A DNA stretch of 64,000 bases from Roseofilum casamattae BLCC-M143 (GCF_030068455.1 NZ_JAQOSQ010000005.1:124001-188000); one strand, 5' to 3'; counted from the stretch's first letter, positions 27,301-38,562 are shown. A program made the numbers and translations. Notes: generated from the letters alone by a model not told the origin.

Positions 27301-29666
27301 CCCGTGCCTTGGATGGAGAACGTATAGGGATTTTCATCGCCATCATTGTTAGCAATACTAACAGTTGCGGTACGAGTTCCTGCTGCTGAAGGGTCGAAGG
27401 TAATCTGGAATGTGGTGCTATTGGTAGCAGTCACTGGGGATGTGGGAAGGGCAGTAACGCTAAAGTCGGCGGCATTGGTTCCGGTAATATCGACTAACGG
27501 ACTGCCCAATAGGGTTAAGTCGTCGTTAGTCCCAGTGTTTTCAATCGTAAAAGTTTTAACAATAGTGCCGGTGGCAACGTTGGTGGTGCCGAAGTCCGTG
27601 TCGTCTGTGGTGCTGGGGGTGGTGTCTCCAGAGGCGATCGAAGTGCTGTTGCCCTGGATGTTAATTTCCTGCTGGGCCTCGTAGGCACCGATGTCAACGG
27701 TGCCTCGAAAGCGCGAGAAGCCGCGCTGGTCTGTTGTCAAGCTCGCTGCGGTGGCGTTGGCGTTGCTGCCAGCATCGATCGCCGGACTACTCGCAAGTAA
27801 GGCATGAGTTTGGGTGTTGCCACCATTGTTGGCGAGAGGGGCAAGGAGAGGATCGGTGTCAGTAAGGTTGCTGATATCATTATTAGTGATGATGGCTCCA
27901 GCAACATCTGAGATGGCGCTATATTCGACAGTATTGAAAGTACCAGACAGATCGTTGCCGCTTGTGCTGGCAGTATTGTTGGCAACGATCGTGTTGTTAA
28001 GGTTAACCGTACCGCCATTGCGATGGATTCCACCACCATTGGTACCGGCAGTATTGTTGGCGATCGTGCTGTTGATGAAGTTTGTGGTGCCGCCACTATT
28101 ACCCCTGAGAAAAATGCCACCGCCGTTGTTGTTGCTAGAGTTCCCCGATATGGTGCTATTAGTGAAATTGGCAGTTCCCCCACCTCGCGAGTAAACTCCG
28201 CCCCCTCGGTTACTGGAATTGCCCGATATCGTGCTGTTCGTTGAAGTCAGATTGTTTCTGAAATAGATTCCACCCCCTTTATTGGTGCTGGAGTTACCCG
28301 ATATCGTACTATTGGTGATGTTGCCCGTACCCGTGAAATAAAGACCCCCACCAAAATCGCCGGAAGTATTGTTGGATACAGTGCTATCGGTGACATTCAG
28401 ATGCCGGCTATAAGTCCCACCAATGTGTAATCGGCTGGAGTTGCCGGATACCGTACTATCGATCAGGGTTATCGTGCGGTTTCTAGCCCAAACTCCACCG
28501 GCAAATCTGTTGCTGGAGTTACCCGATACGGTACTATCTGTGAGAGTGATATTTCCATTGCGGCTATAAAGCCCGGCACCATTCCGACGACTGTAGTTTC
28601 CAGATACGGTACTGCTGGTTAGATTAATCTGTCCTCTGGTACGAACGCCACCGCCATATCTGTTGCTAGAGTTGCCCGATACAGTGCTATTGGTTAGATT
28701 GACCTGTCCTGTGGTATAAACGCCACCGCCATCACTGTCACTCGAGTTGCCCGATACAGTGCTATTGGTTAGATTGACCTCGCCGTTGGAGTTAATACCT
28801 GCGCCATTGTCGGTCGTATTTCCGTTGGTAATGGTTAAACGATCGAACGTTGTCGCGACTCCCCCGGTCACGTTGAAAATGCGGAAATCCCCTGCTGCCG
28901 CATTGCGCTCCACCGTAATGTTTGTTGTCTCTCCAGTTATCGTCAGTTCGTCGCTAATTGCTAATTCAGCGGAAGTTAAATCGATCGCCGTCACCCCATT
29001 AAAGCGAATCTCATCAGCTCCGGCTGCTGCATTGGCATCGCTAATTGCCTGTCTTAAAGAACCGGCTCCCGAATCATTGCCATTGGTGACATGAAATATT
29101 GCCAGGGTTCCAGCGTACTCGGCTAAAACGTCCGGCATAAAGCCTAGAGATGCCTCGATATTTCCGGTACTCTTTTCTAGTAGCCAATTTCCCCCCAAGC
29201 TGGCACTTCCCATTACCGTTGTAGAGGCAGCAACGTTGGCTCCTGTTGCTTCGGCGAGGCGATCGAGCAACTTGTCCCCTTCTTCACCTAATCCCGTTTG
29301 GCAACCGTAAATCAGAATATCAGCATTGCCAGCCAAGACTCTGCGCCAACATCGCAGTTGAACAGCATAATCGCCTAGGTTGTCTGCACTGAGAATGCTA
29401 TTGGCGATCGCGATCTGCCCCGGTGCGCCATGGGAGACAATGTGAATGGCTTTGATGTTGCGCCTGGATGCCAAAACCGCCGTCATCTGGGCAATACCAT
29501 CTTCTTGCGGACGTACGATCGCGACTTCCATCCCGGGTTTGACTCCGGCAACGAGAGTAGCATAGTCCTTGACAGCGATATCGACAAACAATATCTCTCT
29601 TGTCGCCCTAGCTATATGAGGAGAATGTCCCAACATAGTGGAGTCCGAAACGGTGATAGTTGCCAT
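24351..29666 (-). CDS. Giant secreted protein: DUF4347, beta-helix, Calx-beta and RTX
   Basis: 1771 residues. DUF4347 (about 25-180; IVSHGAPG and LIYGCQTG) is followed by a right-handed beta-helix of STVSGNSS-type repeats (about 260-640), an ASH/choice-of-anchor-D-like unit (670-790), an Ig-like unit, five Calx-beta domains (about 900-1460) and RTX nonapeptide-like repeats (GGxGNDxL, about 1510-1700). The uncleaved C-terminus is typical of type I secretion. Calcium binding by RTX and Calx-beta is known for these families; the role here (adhesion, S-layer or biofilm) is inferred. The gene lies 191 bases downstream of a shorter paralogue; secretion genes are not in the window. Confidence 0.9.
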   Translation of the reverse strand: MATITVSDSTMLGHSPHIARATREILFVDIAVKDYATLVAGVKPGMEVAIVRPQEDGIAQMTAVLASRRNIKAIHIVSHGAPGQIAIANSILSADNLGDYAVQLRCWRRVLAGNADILIYGCQTGLGEEGDKLLDRLAEATGANVAASTTVMGSASLGGNWLLEKSTGNIEASLGFMPDVLAEYAGTLAIFHVTNGNDSGAGSLRQAISDANAAAGADEIRFNGVTAIDLTSAELAISDELTITGETTNITVERNAAAGDFRIFNVTGGVATTFDRLTITNGNTTDNGAGINSNGEVNLTNSTVSGNSSDSDGGGVYTTGQVNLTNSTVSGNSSNRYGGGVRTRGQINLTSSTVSGNYSRRNGAGLYSRNGNITLTDSTVSGNSSNRFAGGVWARNRTITLIDSTVSGNSSRLHIGGTYSRHLNVTDSTVSNNTSGDFGGGLYFTGTGNITNSTISGNSSTNKGGGIYFRNNLTSTNSTISGNSSNRGGGVYSRGGGTANFTNSTISGNSSNNNGGGIFLRGNSGGTTNFINSTIANNTAGTNGGGIHRNGGTVNLNNTIVANNTASTSGNDLSGTFNTVEYSAISDVAGAIITNNDISNLTDTDPLLAPLANNGGNTQTHALLASSPAIDAGSNANATAASLTTDQRGFSRFRGTVDIGAYEAQQEINIQGNSTSIASGDTTPSTTDDTDFGTTNVATGTIVKTFTIENTGTNDDLTLLGSPLVDITGTNAADFSVTALPTSPVTATNSTTFQITFDPSAAGTRTATVSIANNDGDENPYTFSIQGTGDATVPTVTNLVPNLTTIQDSNVGTGTFTLTVDFSETMNTGVNPTISFPTTGEDATNTLTFSSGSWSDSDTYVATYNVADANESISNIDVQITGAEDLAGNTQTASTQADEFSISTLSTIAFSAASYTDNENVGTSTAVTLERTGDTSSSSTVQATITGGTATGGTDYTSSSFPLSVTFNTNETSKTISIPIIDDTVYEPGGDETITFSVASTSNGAIGTQSTTTLNITDNDSQPTVTLGLTDSPLAENEGVATVAATLSNLSSQDVTVNLDFSGTATGSGTDYTASANSIAIAAGSLSGSIALTGVNDTADEPDETIIVDIDTVTNASESGTQQVTATITDDDAAPTISINDVTVNENAGTLTFAVDLSAASGREITVDYATADNTAIAGSDYTSTNGTLTFSAGDTSENITVNITDDSLDEINETFLVNLTNPSNATIADNQGQGTITDDDAAPTISINDVTVDENAGTATFTVNLSAVSGQDITVDYATADNTAIAGSDYTSTNGTLTFSAGDTSENITVNITDDSLDEINETFLVNLTNPSNATIADNQGQGTITDNDAAPTISINDVTVDENAGTATFTVNLSAVSGQEITVDYATADNTAIAGSDYTNTSGTLTFAVGETSQNITVNPIDDTLNEASETFFVDLTNATNAAIADTQGQGTIIDNDRAPTQFFISPNFPLLPAPTTVNHNLICPPLPEFPTVNLPTISPNPDLAGDDNLIGTVDNDILAGSTGSDRIFGLNGSDTLIGGNGSLTPVAPGIDSDLLFGHQGNDILQGSEGNDTIHSGQDNDISFGGKNDDLIYGDLGNDTLAGDNGSDRIFGGTNDAILGDINGQDLLFGGAGNDFLSGNQGNDSLSGGAGNDTGYGGMDNDWLNGDSGDDFLYGDKGDDYLCGGVGNDSLSGGEGQDIFVLSINTGSDLLLDFTEGIDAIGLANGLTFAQLSFTSANNSTIISVGGTAIATLSGVDSSLLGAEDFVTV
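25576..26229 (-). repeat. 327-bp tandem repeat (two Calx-beta modules)
   Basis: Two units, 25576-25902 and 25903-26229, repeat with a period of exactly 327 bases (109 codons) and are near-identical in their shared parts, including silent positions. They encode Calx-beta modules of the giant protein. The paralogue downstream at 29858-34681 has only one module of this type. Confidence 0.8.
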
Positions 29667-29857
29667 AATCCTGCGCTAACGTTGTGGAGTTCCAATCTAA
29701 CTCTTATTTTATTGCCATTCAAAATATGACCTTTTCTTCCAATAGACTTAGGAACGACAGCATTGGGGCAAGGATAACGACAGCATCGGGACAAGGATTT
29801 TGGCTTTTACTCACAACTGAAAATCCCGATGTTTCGCCCGAAAGGTAGGTTTTCGGA
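29667..29857. other. Gap between the two giant genes
   Basis: 191 bases with no gene; contains a short partial duplication (GACAGCATTGGGGCAAGGAT / GACAGCATCGGGACAAGGAT, 29755-29797). Confidence 0.5.
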
Positions 29858-32800
29858 TTACACTGCCACAAAATCTGTTGCGTCTAAAATGCTGGGATCT
29901 ACGCCAGAAAGAGTTGCGATCGCAGTCCCTCCAACGCTAATCATTGTCGAGTTATTCATACTAGTAAACGAAAGCTGCGCAAAGGTCAAACCATTAGCTA
30001 AAGCCACAGTATCAACACCATCGGTAAAGTCCAATATTACATTGCTACCAGTGTTTATAGAAAGAACAAATATATCCCGTCCCTCGCCGCCACTGAGAGT
30101 ATCATTGCCAACGCCACCACACAAACGATCGTCTCCCTTATCTCCCGAGAGAAAATCATCGCCGCTATCTCCATTGAGCCAGTCATTATCCATACCGCCA
30201 TATGCCGTATCGTTGCCAGCTCCGCCAGAAATAGAATCATTACCCTGATTCCCACTAAGAAAGTCATTTCCTGCTCCTCCAAAGAGCAAGTCTTGACCGT
30301 TTATATCTCCTAACATTGCATTATTTGTGCCACCAAAAATGCGATCGCTACCGTTATCGCCAGTGAGGGTATCGTTGCCAAGATCTCCGTAGATTAAGTC
30401 ATCATTTTTGCCGCCAAAGCTAATATCGTTATCTTGTCCGGAATAAATGGTATCGGTTCCTTCGCTTCCTTGCAGAATGTCGTTACCTTGATAGCCAAAA
30501 AGCAGATCGCTATCGATTCCGGGAGCAACAGGAGTTAGGCTACCGTTACCGCCAATTAAAATATCGCTACCGTTGAGTCCAAAAATGCGATCGCTCCCCG
30601 AAAAACCGGCGAGGAAATTATTATCCACAGTACCCATCAGGGTATCGTCTCCCGCGAGCGAGGGATTGGGAGAAAGGGTTGGTAAGTTAACTATTGGAAA
30701 CGCTGGCAGTGGAAGACAAATTCGATCGGGATTGACGATCGCAGGTGCTGGTAATAAGGGAAAGTTAGGGCTAATGAAAAATTGAGTTGGCGCGCGATCG
30801 TTATCAATAATAGTTCCTTGTCCTTGGGGATCTGCGATCGTGGCATTAGTTGGGTTAGTTAAGTTAACCAGAAAAGTTTCGTTAATTTCATCCAAGGAAT
30901 CATCGGTAATACTAACGGTAATATTTTGGCTCGTTTCCCCGGCAGCGAAGGTTAAAGTTCCGGAAGTAGTTGTATAGTCGCTACCGGCGATCGCAGTATT
31001 ATCTTCAGTGGCATAATCTACGGTAATATTGCGACCGCTCGCAGCAGACAAATCCACCGCAAAGGTAAGAGTTCCGGCATTTTCATTCACCGTAACGTCA
31101 TTAATCGAAATCGTTGGCGCAGGATCGTCATCGGTAATGGTTGCCGTCACTTGTTGCGTTCCACTTTCGCTGGCATTGGTAACGGTATCAATATCGACGA
31201 TAATAGTCTCATCGGGTTCGTCTGCGGTATCATCAATTCCAGTAAGTGCGATACTGCCGCTGAGACTCCCAGCCGCGATCGCGATCGAGTTGGCCGATGC
31301 CGTGTAGTCGGTTCCATCTCCGGTAGCCGTGCCGGAAAAAGCGAGATTAACGGTAACATCTTGGCTCGAAGGGTTCGATAGATTCGCGGTAACCGTAGCG
31401 ACGCCGCCATTTTCTGCGAGAGGACTATCGGTAAGCGCGAGAGTAACGGTTGGAGCGCCGTCGTTATCGGTAATATTGAGGATAGTCGTACTTTGCGTAC
31501 CGATCGCCGCATTACTGGTACTGGCGACATTAAATGTAATAGTCTCGTCAGCTACCGGTTCGTCAATGGTATCGTCAATAATCGGAACTGAAATAGTCTG
31601 GCTCGTTTCGCCAGCACTAAAGGTAACGCTGACAGGAAACCCGCTGCTGGTATAGTCCGCACCGCCACCAGTCGCCGTACCTCCACTAATGCTCACTTGC
31701 ACGGTAGAGCTACCGCTGGTATCGCCAGTGCGCTCTAGAGTAACGGCAGTACTGGTGCCGACGTTCTCGTTTTCGGTATAACTGGCAGCGGAAAAGGCAA
31801 CGGTGGAGAGCGTACTGATACTAAACTCATCGGTTTGCGTCGAAGCGGTTTGCGTATTTCCAGCCGTGTCTTGCGCGCCAGTCACTTGCACGTCAATATT
31901 GCTGATGCTTTCATTGGCATCAGATACATTATAAGTAGCAACATAAGTATCGCTATCGATCCAAGTGCCGGAGCTAAATGTAATGGTATTACTGGGGTCT
32001 TCTCCAGCAGTGGGAAAGGCAAGAGTCGGATTAACCGCAGTATTCATCGCCTCGCTAAAATCCACCGTTAGGTTAAACATACCCGCGCCGACATTACTAT
32101 CCTGAATTGGGGTTAAGTTAGGAACCAGGTTGGTTACGGTGGGTGCTGTTGCATCGATACCCGTACCTTGGATAGCGAACGTATAGGGATTTTCGTCGCT
32201 GTCGTTATTAGTAATGCTGAGAGTTGCCGCGCGAGTTCCGGGTGCGGAAGGATCGAAGGTCACCACAAACGTAGTGCTACCGCTCCCCGTAACCGGCGTA
32301 CTGGGGGCTGTGGTGAGGCTAAAGTCAGCGGCATTCGTACCGCTAATACTAACTAATGGCGCGCCGGATAGGGTTAAATTGTCAGCTCCGGTATTCTGAA
32401 TGGTAAAGGTTTTGGCGATCGCACCGCTCGCTACATTCGTCGTACCAAAGTCCGTGTCATCTGCCGTGCTCGGAGTCGTATCTCCGGAAACAATAGACGT
32501 ACTGTTGCCCAGGATATCGATCTCAACGTTGTGCTCGTAAGCACCAATATCAACCGTACCGTTAAAAATGCGAGTGAATCCCGTACCCCGTTGGTCGAAA
32601 GGAATATCTTCGCTGGTGTTGCTATCCTCGTCGAGATCTTGAGTATCTGCCGGAATGCTGCCATTATTGCCATTATCTATAGCGACAGAACCGGCAACTA
32701 AGGCATGGGTTTGAGTGGAACCGCCGTTATTGGCTAGGGTAGTATTAATGACACTGGCAACCGGCGTACCAATATTATCAGTGCCGCCAAAACCAATGCT

Positions 32801-34681
32801 GCCCGTTGCATCGCCGATGATGTTGGCATTATTGCTGACAAACGTACCCGATACGTCGGGATTGCTACTGGTGGCAGTATTGCCGGAAATAATCGAGTTG
32901 TTGACATTTACCGTAGAACCTGCTGCTGCATAAATACCGCCGCCTCGATCGCCGGTGTTTCCGGTAATGGTGGTATTGTTGAGCGTAATTCCGGCACCGG
33001 AGACAAGTGCGATCGCACCGCCGTTGCCCGTCGTGGTATTGCCAGAGATTGTGGAGTTGGTAAACGTAATACCATCATTATAGGTGCTTTGGATGACACC
33101 ACCGTCTCCCGTCGTGCTATTGCCAGAGATTGTGGAATTAGTGAAATTGAAGGTCGGACCGCCGTTGGTTATCTGAAAAATGGAGCCGTTTCCACCGCTA
33201 TTGCCCGCGATCGTGGAGTTGGTGACGTTCAGGTTCAGGGGGCCTGGAGTGCCAGCACTAGGGTTAGCATCGAACGCGGAACCCCCAGCACCAGACTGAT
33301 TAACCTGGTTATTGGAGATTGTGGTATCGACGATATTGAAGGTTAGGGTTTCGTCAGCGTTTCGTACCTGATTGACAAATAGGTCAGCTCCTGCGGAATT
33401 GTTGTTAATTGTTATCCCAGAGAACGTGACGGTCGCTTGCGAGTCTTGATTAAGTGTTTGGTTAAAGAACCCGTCCGAGTAGCTTCCATTGAAGGTATTG
33501 TTCGTGAATTCTGAGTTGGTTACGCTACTCGTCAGGGTTGTACTCAGTCCGCCTGGACTGCCGGAGGCGGCCTGCACGAGGAAGTCCCCGTAATTTCCAG
33601 TCGTCTGGTTATTGTCAAATGTGGTACCGGAGATGGCCGAGTTGACCACAGCGCCATTACTCTGAGCGCGTATGTATAGGAAACTACTTCGATCGCCCGA
33701 GGTGGCGTTCCCGGAAATCGTGGAGTCGGTCAGTTGAAACGTTCCGTTGGTGGTACTGGCATCGAACTGCAAAAAGAAAGAATCCGTGCCCGATGTGGAG
33801 TTATTGAGGATATTGGTATTGTGGATGGTTAAGTTCCCAGCCCCGCCACCTCTCGACTTACTGTAGAGGAATTTGCCCCTCGTTCCCGTCGTGGCGTTGC
33901 CGGAAATCGTGCTATCCCGGAACGTCATATTAATGATGCCGTTGTCGCCATCGTTGTAGATGAGATAGCTCTGATTGTTGCCTCCGATGGTGTTCCCCGA
34001 AATCGTCGAATTATTGAGGACATTGAAGGTTGCCGTCCCGCCAGCACTGGCACGATTGCGAATGAGGTCGGCACCGATCGCAGTACCATTGTGATCGGAA
34101 ATTGTCGCGTTGGAAAGAGTTACGGTGCCGTTGTAGTTAAAGATGGCCGCAGAGTCATCATCCGTAATGGCATTCCCGGAAATTTTGGCATTGGTGACGT
34201 TGAGTACTCCATTCGGTAAGACAGAAATACCGTTCCCTCTAACGGAAGTGGCAGGGCGCATCATGAAAACAAGAGGAGGTATCTGGTTTGGGGGAGATGT
34301 TTCTATGAAGGTATTGTTATCCCCTGTGGCCATTCCCCCCGTCACCGTCAAGTTCTCCAGGGTTAGGGTTCCAGTTCCGAGGACGTTGAAAACGGCATCG
34401 AGCATCTGGGCATCAATGGTGGTAACATCGATACCCGCACCGCGAATGGTAATATTGCTGGAAATATCCAGATCGCCAGTTGCCGAGGCATTTTCGCCAC
34501 CGCCAGCGATCGCAAATTGAAATGTTCCGGCTTGCAGAATAATGGTATCTGCACCCGCTCCGGCCTCCCCTAAGTCTGTAGTGATATCGCTATTGGCGGC
34601 AATAATTGCTTCGCGCAAGGTGACCAGACCATCTCCCCCAGTGAGGTTATCGAGGTTACTATTAACATTAAGGATAGCCAT
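29858..34681 (-). CDS. Giant secreted protein: beta-helix, Calx-beta and RTX
   Basis: 1607 residues. It lacks the DUF4347 head of its neighbour and starts directly with a choice-of-anchor/pectate-lyase-like beta-helix (about 30-695, many STISGNxT units), then an ASH-like unit (720-840), an Ig-like unit (843-943), three Calx-beta domains (about 955-1290) and RTX repeats (1340-1530). From the ASH-like unit on it is closely similar to the gene at 24351-29666, in places almost identical at base level, which points to tandem duplication with later exchange. Export by a type I system is expected from the RTX C-terminus. Ligands and function unknown. Confidence 0.9.
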   Translation of the reverse strand: MAILNVNSNLDNLTGGDGLVTLREAIIAANSDITTDLGEAGAGADTIILQAGTFQFAIAGGGENASATGDLDISSNITIRGAGIDVTTIDAQMLDAVFNVLGTGTLTLENLTVTGGMATGDNNTFIETSPPNQIPPLVFMMRPATSVRGNGISVLPNGVLNVTNAKISGNAITDDDSAAIFNYNGTVTLSNATISDHNGTAIGADLIRNRASAGGTATFNVLNNSTISGNTIGGNNQSYLIYNDGDNGIINMTFRDSTISGNATTGTRGKFLYSKSRGGGAGNLTIHNTNILNNSTSGTDSFFLQFDASTTNGTFQLTDSTISGNATSGDRSSFLYIRAQSNGAVVNSAISGTTFDNNQTTGNYGDFLVQAASGSPGGLSTTLTSSVTNSEFTNNTFNGSYSDGFFNQTLNQDSQATVTFSGITINNNSAGADLFVNQVRNADETLTFNIVDTTISNNQVNQSGAGGSAFDANPSAGTPGPLNLNVTNSTIAGNSGGNGSIFQITNGGPTFNFTNSTISGNSTTGDGGVIQSTYNDGITFTNSTISGNTTTGNGGAIALVSGAGITLNNTTITGNTGDRGGGIYAAAGSTVNVNNSIISGNTATSSNPDVSGTFVSNNANIIGDATGSIGFGGTDNIGTPVASVINTTLANNGGSTQTHALVAGSVAIDNGNNGSIPADTQDLDEDSNTSEDIPFDQRGTGFTRIFNGTVDIGAYEHNVEIDILGNSTSIVSGDTTPSTADDTDFGTTNVASGAIAKTFTIQNTGADNLTLSGAPLVSISGTNAADFSLTTAPSTPVTGSGSTTFVVTFDPSAPGTRAATLSITNNDSDENPYTFAIQGTGIDATAPTVTNLVPNLTPIQDSNVGAGMFNLTVDFSEAMNTAVNPTLAFPTAGEDPSNTITFSSGTWIDSDTYVATYNVSDANESISNIDVQVTGAQDTAGNTQTASTQTDEFSISTLSTVAFSAASYTENENVGTSTAVTLERTGDTSGSSTVQVSISGGTATGGGADYTSSGFPVSVTFSAGETSQTISVPIIDDTIDEPVADETITFNVASTSNAAIGTQSTTILNITDNDGAPTVTLALTDSPLAENGGVATVTANLSNPSSQDVTVNLAFSGTATGDGTDYTASANSIAIAAGSLSGSIALTGIDDTADEPDETIIVDIDTVTNASESGTQQVTATITDDDPAPTISINDVTVNENAGTLTFAVDLSAASGRNITVDYATEDNTAIAGSDYTTTSGTLTFAAGETSQNITVSITDDSLDEINETFLVNLTNPTNATIADPQGQGTIIDNDRAPTQFFISPNFPLLPAPAIVNPDRICLPLPAFPIVNLPTLSPNPSLAGDDTLMGTVDNNFLAGFSGSDRIFGLNGSDILIGGNGSLTPVAPGIDSDLLFGYQGNDILQGSEGTDTIYSGQDNDISFGGKNDDLIYGDLGNDTLTGDNGSDRIFGGTNNAMLGDINGQDLLFGGAGNDFLSGNQGNDSISGGAGNDTAYGGMDNDWLNGDSGDDFLSGDKGDDRLCGGVGNDTLSGGEGRDIFVLSINTGSNVILDFTDGVDTVALANGLTFAQLSFTSMNNSTMISVGGTAIATLSGVDPSILDATDFVAV

Positions 34682-34837
34682 GGTTCTGGAGTTCCTATGG
34701 GGTTGGTATCTTTCGCTCTGGTGCGATTATAGCCAACACCCTCAGCAACCAGACTGCATAATGCTTAAATGCGATTTTCTTGCCTGGAGAGTTATAGTCA
34801 ATTCGATTAACAGTGAGACAAATAATTATGTGAGGAC

Positions 34838-34891
34838 TGAGCGCAGTCGAAGTCCGGGTTGGTTGCGGTGTCCGAGCTTCGGCTCCGCTCA
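34838..34891. repeat. Imperfect inverted repeat TGAGCGCAGTCGAAG / CTTCGGCTCCGCTCA
   Basis: 15-base arms (34838-34852 and 34877-34891) pair with two mismatches. The arm resembles the short TGAGCGCAGTCGAAG-type sequence that is scattered between genes in many bacterial genomes. It lies in the 291-base gap upstream of the giant gene, which holds no other gene. Confidence 0.55.
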
Positions 34892-34972
34892 GCTCTCATT
34901 GGCTTTACGATTTTATGTTTCACTGTTATTGCAATCAACTATATAGATAGCGATCGCGAGATCGCAATCTAC

Positions 34973-35758
34973 TTACGATCGCCGACGCCCCTGGAATAAG
35001 CTATAGCGTTGCAGTAAATTTTCTAACATCTGCGGCAGCGTTTCTTTCAGGTCGTTCTCTGTGGAAAAGAGGAGGCGGTTGGCGCTGGGAACATCAAAGG
35101 GAAATTGTCCGGGAATATCGGGGCGCTCTTGTTGCAGCAGCAGAATCTGTTCCGGACGTTTGGCTTGCAAGGCATAGCCCATTTCCACGCACGCGTAGGG
35201 ACTGGGAATGGGTTGCACGTTCTCTTGAGTCTCAATTTGCGAAATTGGGGTGCCGTCGGCAATGAAGAGTAAGGATTTGCGAATTCGGCGCATGAGCGGC
35301 CCTTTCAAGCGGATGGGGGCTTGGTTGGGACGATGGGAAGATTCGAGGGTGAGGGAAATGCGCGATCGCAAATTGAGTTGGGCAATAATTTCTGCTAAGG
35401 CTTCGCCAATAATTCGCCCGGATTCTTCGTATTCTTGTTGATAGCAAAAAAAGAGGATGGGGTCGAGATTGGCCAGGACATCTCGTTTGGTAAAATACAT
35501 TTCATGGCTGGTTAAATCGATGTTTGCGATCGTATATCCACCGCTTCCTTCTATATAAAATTCTACCGTCTCTCCTTGTAAGTAGTTTTGAAACCAGGTG
35601 GATTCTTTCACCTCGTCGCTATCTTCGAGAAAGTCGGCTCGCAAAGCAGATTTCAGCAGACTTTGTTTGCTCAAACGAATATCCGGAGGCCGTTTTTCTA
35701 GCTCGCGAATCGGTTCGTATTCTTGCAGATACCAGGCTTTGAGTGGAATGATGGCCAT
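34973..35758 (-). CDS. Conserved protein with a TIR-like/deoxyribosyltransferase-like C-terminus
   Basis: 261 residues, not assigned to a named family. The C-terminal part (about 160-250) has LLFIADGTPIS, then PSPYACVEMGYALQ and PEQILLLQQERP, an order of strand, glutamate-bearing helix and strand that recalls TIR-like and nucleoside 2-deoxyribosyltransferase-like folds, where the glutamate of the xVxxELGYA-type helix is catalytic. The N-terminal part (1-130) has a strand-rich region. The similarity is by eye only. It stands alone, 311 bases from the next gene. Confidence 0.55.
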   Translation of the reverse strand: MAIIPLKAWYLQEYEPIRELEKRPPDIRLSKQSLLKSALRADFLEDSDEVKESTWFQNYLQGETVEFYIEGSGGYTIANIDLTSHEMYFTKRDVLANLDPILFFCYQQEYEESGRIIGEALAEIIAQLNLRSRISLTLESSHRPNQAPIRLKGPLMRRIRKSLLFIADGTPISQIETQENVQPIPSPYACVEMGYALQAKRPEQILLLQQERPDIPGQFPFDVPSANRLLFSTENDLKETLPQMLENLLQRYSLFQGRRRS

Positions 35759-36069
35759 ATGTACTGGGGAATGGGTAGTGAAGAATAAAGAATAGTCCGC
35801 TCAAACTGTAGTTGACTATAGCTTCAATATAACACCGAACGTCAAAAACGGCAGGACAGAAACGACAGCAATGTATCGATCGCAAACTGTAGCTAAACCA
35901 AATAAGCTGATGATGAAATTTGAACTCACTGTCTCGCACTAGCGATCGCTAGTATAGCGGCTAAAACTCTGTCTGCTTTTCGTCTACTTAAGGAAGAAAT
36001 AGGGATCCAACCTTGTAGGGACGAACGGCCGTTCGCCCCTACACATACCTACAGATAGAAAGAATTATC
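35759..36069. other. Intergenic region with a 30-bp palindrome
   Basis: 311 bases without a gene; see the palindrome at 36014-36043. Nothing else recognised. Confidence 0.6.
36014..36043. repeat. 30-bp palindrome around ACGAACGGCCGTTCGC
   Basis: Two 15-base halves meet at CGG/CCG and are reverse complements with one mismatch. The TGTAGGG(G)CGAACGGCCGTTCGCCCCTACA form is a dispersed intergenic palindrome type familiar from cyanobacterial genomes. It could act as a hairpin terminator or a mobile miniature element. Confidence 0.6.
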
Positions 36070-36372
36070 CTAATCGACGGAAACTGCATCTACATCAACA
36101 GTTTTACCACTCTTCGAGGCAGTTTGCTCGGCTTCAGAGACTGGAGGTTGTTGGGCTTTCAGGCGATCGACAATCAGCGAGGAGACTTCGGAGAGAAGGA
36201 TGACCATAATGGCAACATCGTCTATTTGACCGGCAAGAGGAAAGACATCCGGGGAAATATCGATAGGACTAAAGACATAAATCAAGGTTCCGAGAATAAT
36301 CCACCAGCGATACTGGGGATGGCGAATCATACGACGATACCAGGCATACAAAGATTGAATGGGGTTGCTCAT
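36070..36372 (-). CDS. YkvA/DUF1232 small membrane protein
   Basis: About 100 residues from the ATG at 36372 (MSNPIQSLYAWYRR). The DUF1232 signature is clear: RWWIILGTLIYVFSPIDISPD followed by DDVAIMVILLSEV, giving two membrane segments. The frame continues 24 codons upstream without homology to the family, so the internal start is preferred. Function unknown. Tail is acidic/serine rich. Confidence 0.82.
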   Translation of the reverse strand: MSNPIQSLYAWYRRMIRHPQYRWWIILGTLIYVFSPIDISPDVFPLAGQIDDVAIMVILLSEVSSLIVDRLKAQQPPVSEAEQTASKSGKTVDVDAVSVD

Positions 36373-36493
36373 GAAGGCTGTTCCTGCGACTCTTTTTTTA
36401 TGGTGACTAATTATAGAGCAAGGGACTAGTGCAGATTTCCTCACTCGCGATCGTTGTGCGTACTAGAAAATAGCCCTCTTGAGTTACTTTCCA

Positions 36494-37759
36494 TTACACA
36501 ATTTGACTCAGTTTCTGGCGCAACCCGGCAATATCTGCGAGCAACTCAGATTGACTAATCTCGTTTTGCTCTTTAGTTGCCATCCACTTCAATTGAACCT
36601 GTTGGCCTTCTGCCTCTTGCTCGCCGATAATCAGGCAGGCACTGGCGCCACTTTTATCCCCACGAGCGACTTGTTTTTTTATCGCAGCACCGCTCAAATC
36701 CAGTTGCACCGAAAACCCGGTTTCGCGCAACTGTTGAGCTAGCTGCAACGACTGGCGCTCGGCTAGTTCTCCCCGCGAAACTAAGTAGAAATCGAGAGGT
36801 TTATCCGGAACAACGGTCAGTTTTTCGACTAAAATCATTAACCGTTCTAAACCCATTGCCCATCCTACTGCTGGAGTCGGTTTGCCTCCCAACTCGGAAA
36901 TCAGTCCGTCGTAGCGCCCGCCACCACACACTGTTGCTTGCGCGCCAAGATCGTCGGATTGAATCTCAAATGCCGTGTGGGTATAGTAATCCAATCCTCG
37001 CACCAGTCGTGGATTAATTTGATAAGCAATGCCGAGATCGGATAAGAGTGCTTGCACTCGTGCAAAATGCGACTTCGATTCTTCTCCCAAGTAATCCAAT
37101 AAACTGGGGGCATCTCGTACAATTTCTCCAGTACGCTTGTCCTTACTATCCAAAATTCGCAGAGGATTTCGAGTTAAGCGGTCTTGAGAATCCTTATCGA
37201 GTTCGTCTTTGTAAGGCGTAAAATAGTTGACTAAAGCTTCGCGATACTGAAGGCGGTCTTCTCGCTGTCCGACAGAGTTTATATCTAATTTGAGAGAGGG
37301 CAAACCCACTGACTTGAGGATTTGTGTTGCCAAAGCAATGACCTCAGCATCTGCTCTGGGATCGGCACTGCCAACGCATTCTAAACCCAATTGATGAAAC
37401 TGCCGCTGTCGTCCCTCTTGGGAGCGCTCGTAGCGAAACATCGGCCCGATATACCAAAGTCGTTGCAGGCCTTGATACTGAAGGTTATGTTGGATATAAG
37501 CTCGGGCAACTCCGGCTGTATTTTCCGGTCTTAGGGTAATCGAGCGATCGCCGCGATCGGAAAACGTGTACATTTCCTTACCGACCACATCCGTTGCTTC
37601 CCCAATTCCTCTGGCAAATAACTCCGTTGCCTCAAACATGGGGGTGCGAATTTCCTGATAGCAAGCGTTGGCAAGCACCTCCCGTGCTTTGGCTTCCATC
37701 CACTGCCATCGAGCTGCTTCATCGGGTAAAATATCCCGAGTTCCTGGTATTGTTTGCAT
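36494..37759 (-). CDS. hisS: Histidyl-tRNA synthetase
   Basis: 421 residues, a full-length class II synthetase that charges tRNA-His. Visible motifs: the N-terminal IPGTRDILPDE, motif 2 region (RPENTAGVARA; GPMFRYERSQEGRQRQFHQ), the histidine-binding LVRGLDYYT, motif 3 (AVGWAMGLERL) and a C-terminal anticodon-binding domain (from about 325). It begins 18 bases after the stop of the small gene upstream and probably ends an operon with it and the PedR-like regulator. Confidence 0.97.
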   Translation of the reverse strand: MQTIPGTRDILPDEAARWQWMEAKAREVLANACYQEIRTPMFEATELFARGIGEATDVVGKEMYTFSDRGDRSITLRPENTAGVARAYIQHNLQYQGLQRLWYIGPMFRYERSQEGRQRQFHQLGLECVGSADPRADAEVIALATQILKSVGLPSLKLDINSVGQREDRLQYREALVNYFTPYKDELDKDSQDRLTRNPLRILDSKDKRTGEIVRDAPSLLDYLGEESKSHFARVQALLSDLGIAYQINPRLVRGLDYYTHTAFEIQSDDLGAQATVCGGGRYDGLISELGGKPTPAVGWAMGLERLMILVEKLTVVPDKPLDFYLVSRGELAERQSLQLAQQLRETGFSVQLDLSGAAIKKQVARGDKSGASACLIIGEQEAEGQQVQLKWMATKEQNEISQSELLADIAGLRQKLSQIV

Positions 37760-37777
37760 CTGTTCTATTACCTTGAA

Positions 37778-38092
37778 CTAGCCTTTACCGGCCTCAATCG
37801 ATATCCAACTGCCGTAGCGATCGCCATAGTAAGCCAAAATTTGCTCCAGGCGATCGATATTCTGGCTGGGTAAAGTGTGTGGGTACTCAATCCACATCTG
37901 CTCGATCTGACTGAGATCGTAATCAAAATCCGAATGGGAACGCAGCTTTAATCCAGCATTCACCCCATCCACTTGGCGCAAATGGGCTGCGACCTCGCGG
38001 TACACTGCCAAAGGCAACTTAGGTAAGCTGACCGTCCGCTTGATTCGACTGGCAGGCGGTTGGGAGAGCACAGATGCAGATTGGGATTCCAT
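37778..38092 (-). CDS. Small conserved protein of unknown function
   Basis: 104 residues from the ATG at 38092 (MESQSASVLSQ). I do not recognise a family. A basic segment (RIKRTVSLPKLPLAVYREVAAHLRQ) is followed by an acidic helix with tryptophans (QIEQMWIEYP, YGSWISIEAG). It lies between the PedR-like gene (20 bases) and hisS (18 bases), same strand. The frame is open to 38173, inside the upstream gene, but those codons read as that gene in another frame, so I start at 38092. Confidence 0.65.
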   Translation of the reverse strand: MESQSASVLSQPPASRIKRTVSLPKLPLAVYREVAAHLRQVDGVNAGLKLRSHSDFDYDLSQIEQMWIEYPHTLPSQNIDRLEQILAYYGDRYGSWISIEAGKG

Positions 38093-38112
38093 AAAATCTA
38101 AAGTGGCGCGAT

Positions 38113-38394
38113 TTAATCTTCTGAGAGTGCAGAGGGACTTGGAAGAGTACAGCAGTTTACCTCGTCTATGCATACTTTACCCCATTTCATCGCCCATCGA
38201 ACTAACTCAACCCGATTATCCGTATGGGTTTTCTTCAAAATATTGCTGATGTGATTGTCTACCGTACGCTTGCTAATTTCTAGCTTTTGAGCAATATCTT
38301 GGTTCGCCAACCCCATGGCCACCAGCTCGACTACTTGCACTTCCCGGTCGGAAAGCGATACTGTTTTTTTCGAGTTGCTATCAGTCATAATCAT
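38113..38394 (-). CDS. pedR: PedR-like LuxR-type mini regulator
   Basis: 93 residues: a bare LuxR helix-turn-helix (LSDREVQVVELVAMGLANQDIAQKL, ISKRTVDNHISNILKK) with no receiver domain, followed by a Cys-rich tail (KVCIDEVNCC). This matches PedR, a small cyanobacterial regulator reported to respond to photosynthetic electron transport through thioredoxin reduction of its cysteines. Three cysteines lie within eight residues, consistent with redox control. The PedR name rests on size, architecture and the cysteine tail; other short LuxR proteins cannot be excluded. Confidence 0.72.
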   Translation of the reverse strand: MIMTDSNSKKTVSLSDREVQVVELVAMGLANQDIAQKLEISKRTVDNHISNILKKTHTDNRVELVRWAMKWGKVCIDEVNCCTLPSPSALSED

Positions 38395-38562
38395 CGTTAT
38401 TTGTAACTCGTACTAACGGAGATACCATCTAGTATATCTACTCAAATCCGAACCCAATAAAATTGCCCGATAGGCTTAAGATTAAGGGCAGGTCAAGATG
38501 AGAAACGTTACCTCATCGAATGGAGAGATCGCAATGGAAGCCGATTATTTGCGCTCGTGTCA

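Noticed and set aside
27346-28194. Plus-strand open frames inside the giant gene
   Set aside because: They are antisense reflections of the repeat-rich gene, with repetitive composition and no ribosome binding site.
34143-34520. Plus-strand open frame of 125 residues inside the second giant gene
   Set aside because: Antisense to the beta-helix repeats; no homology-like features.
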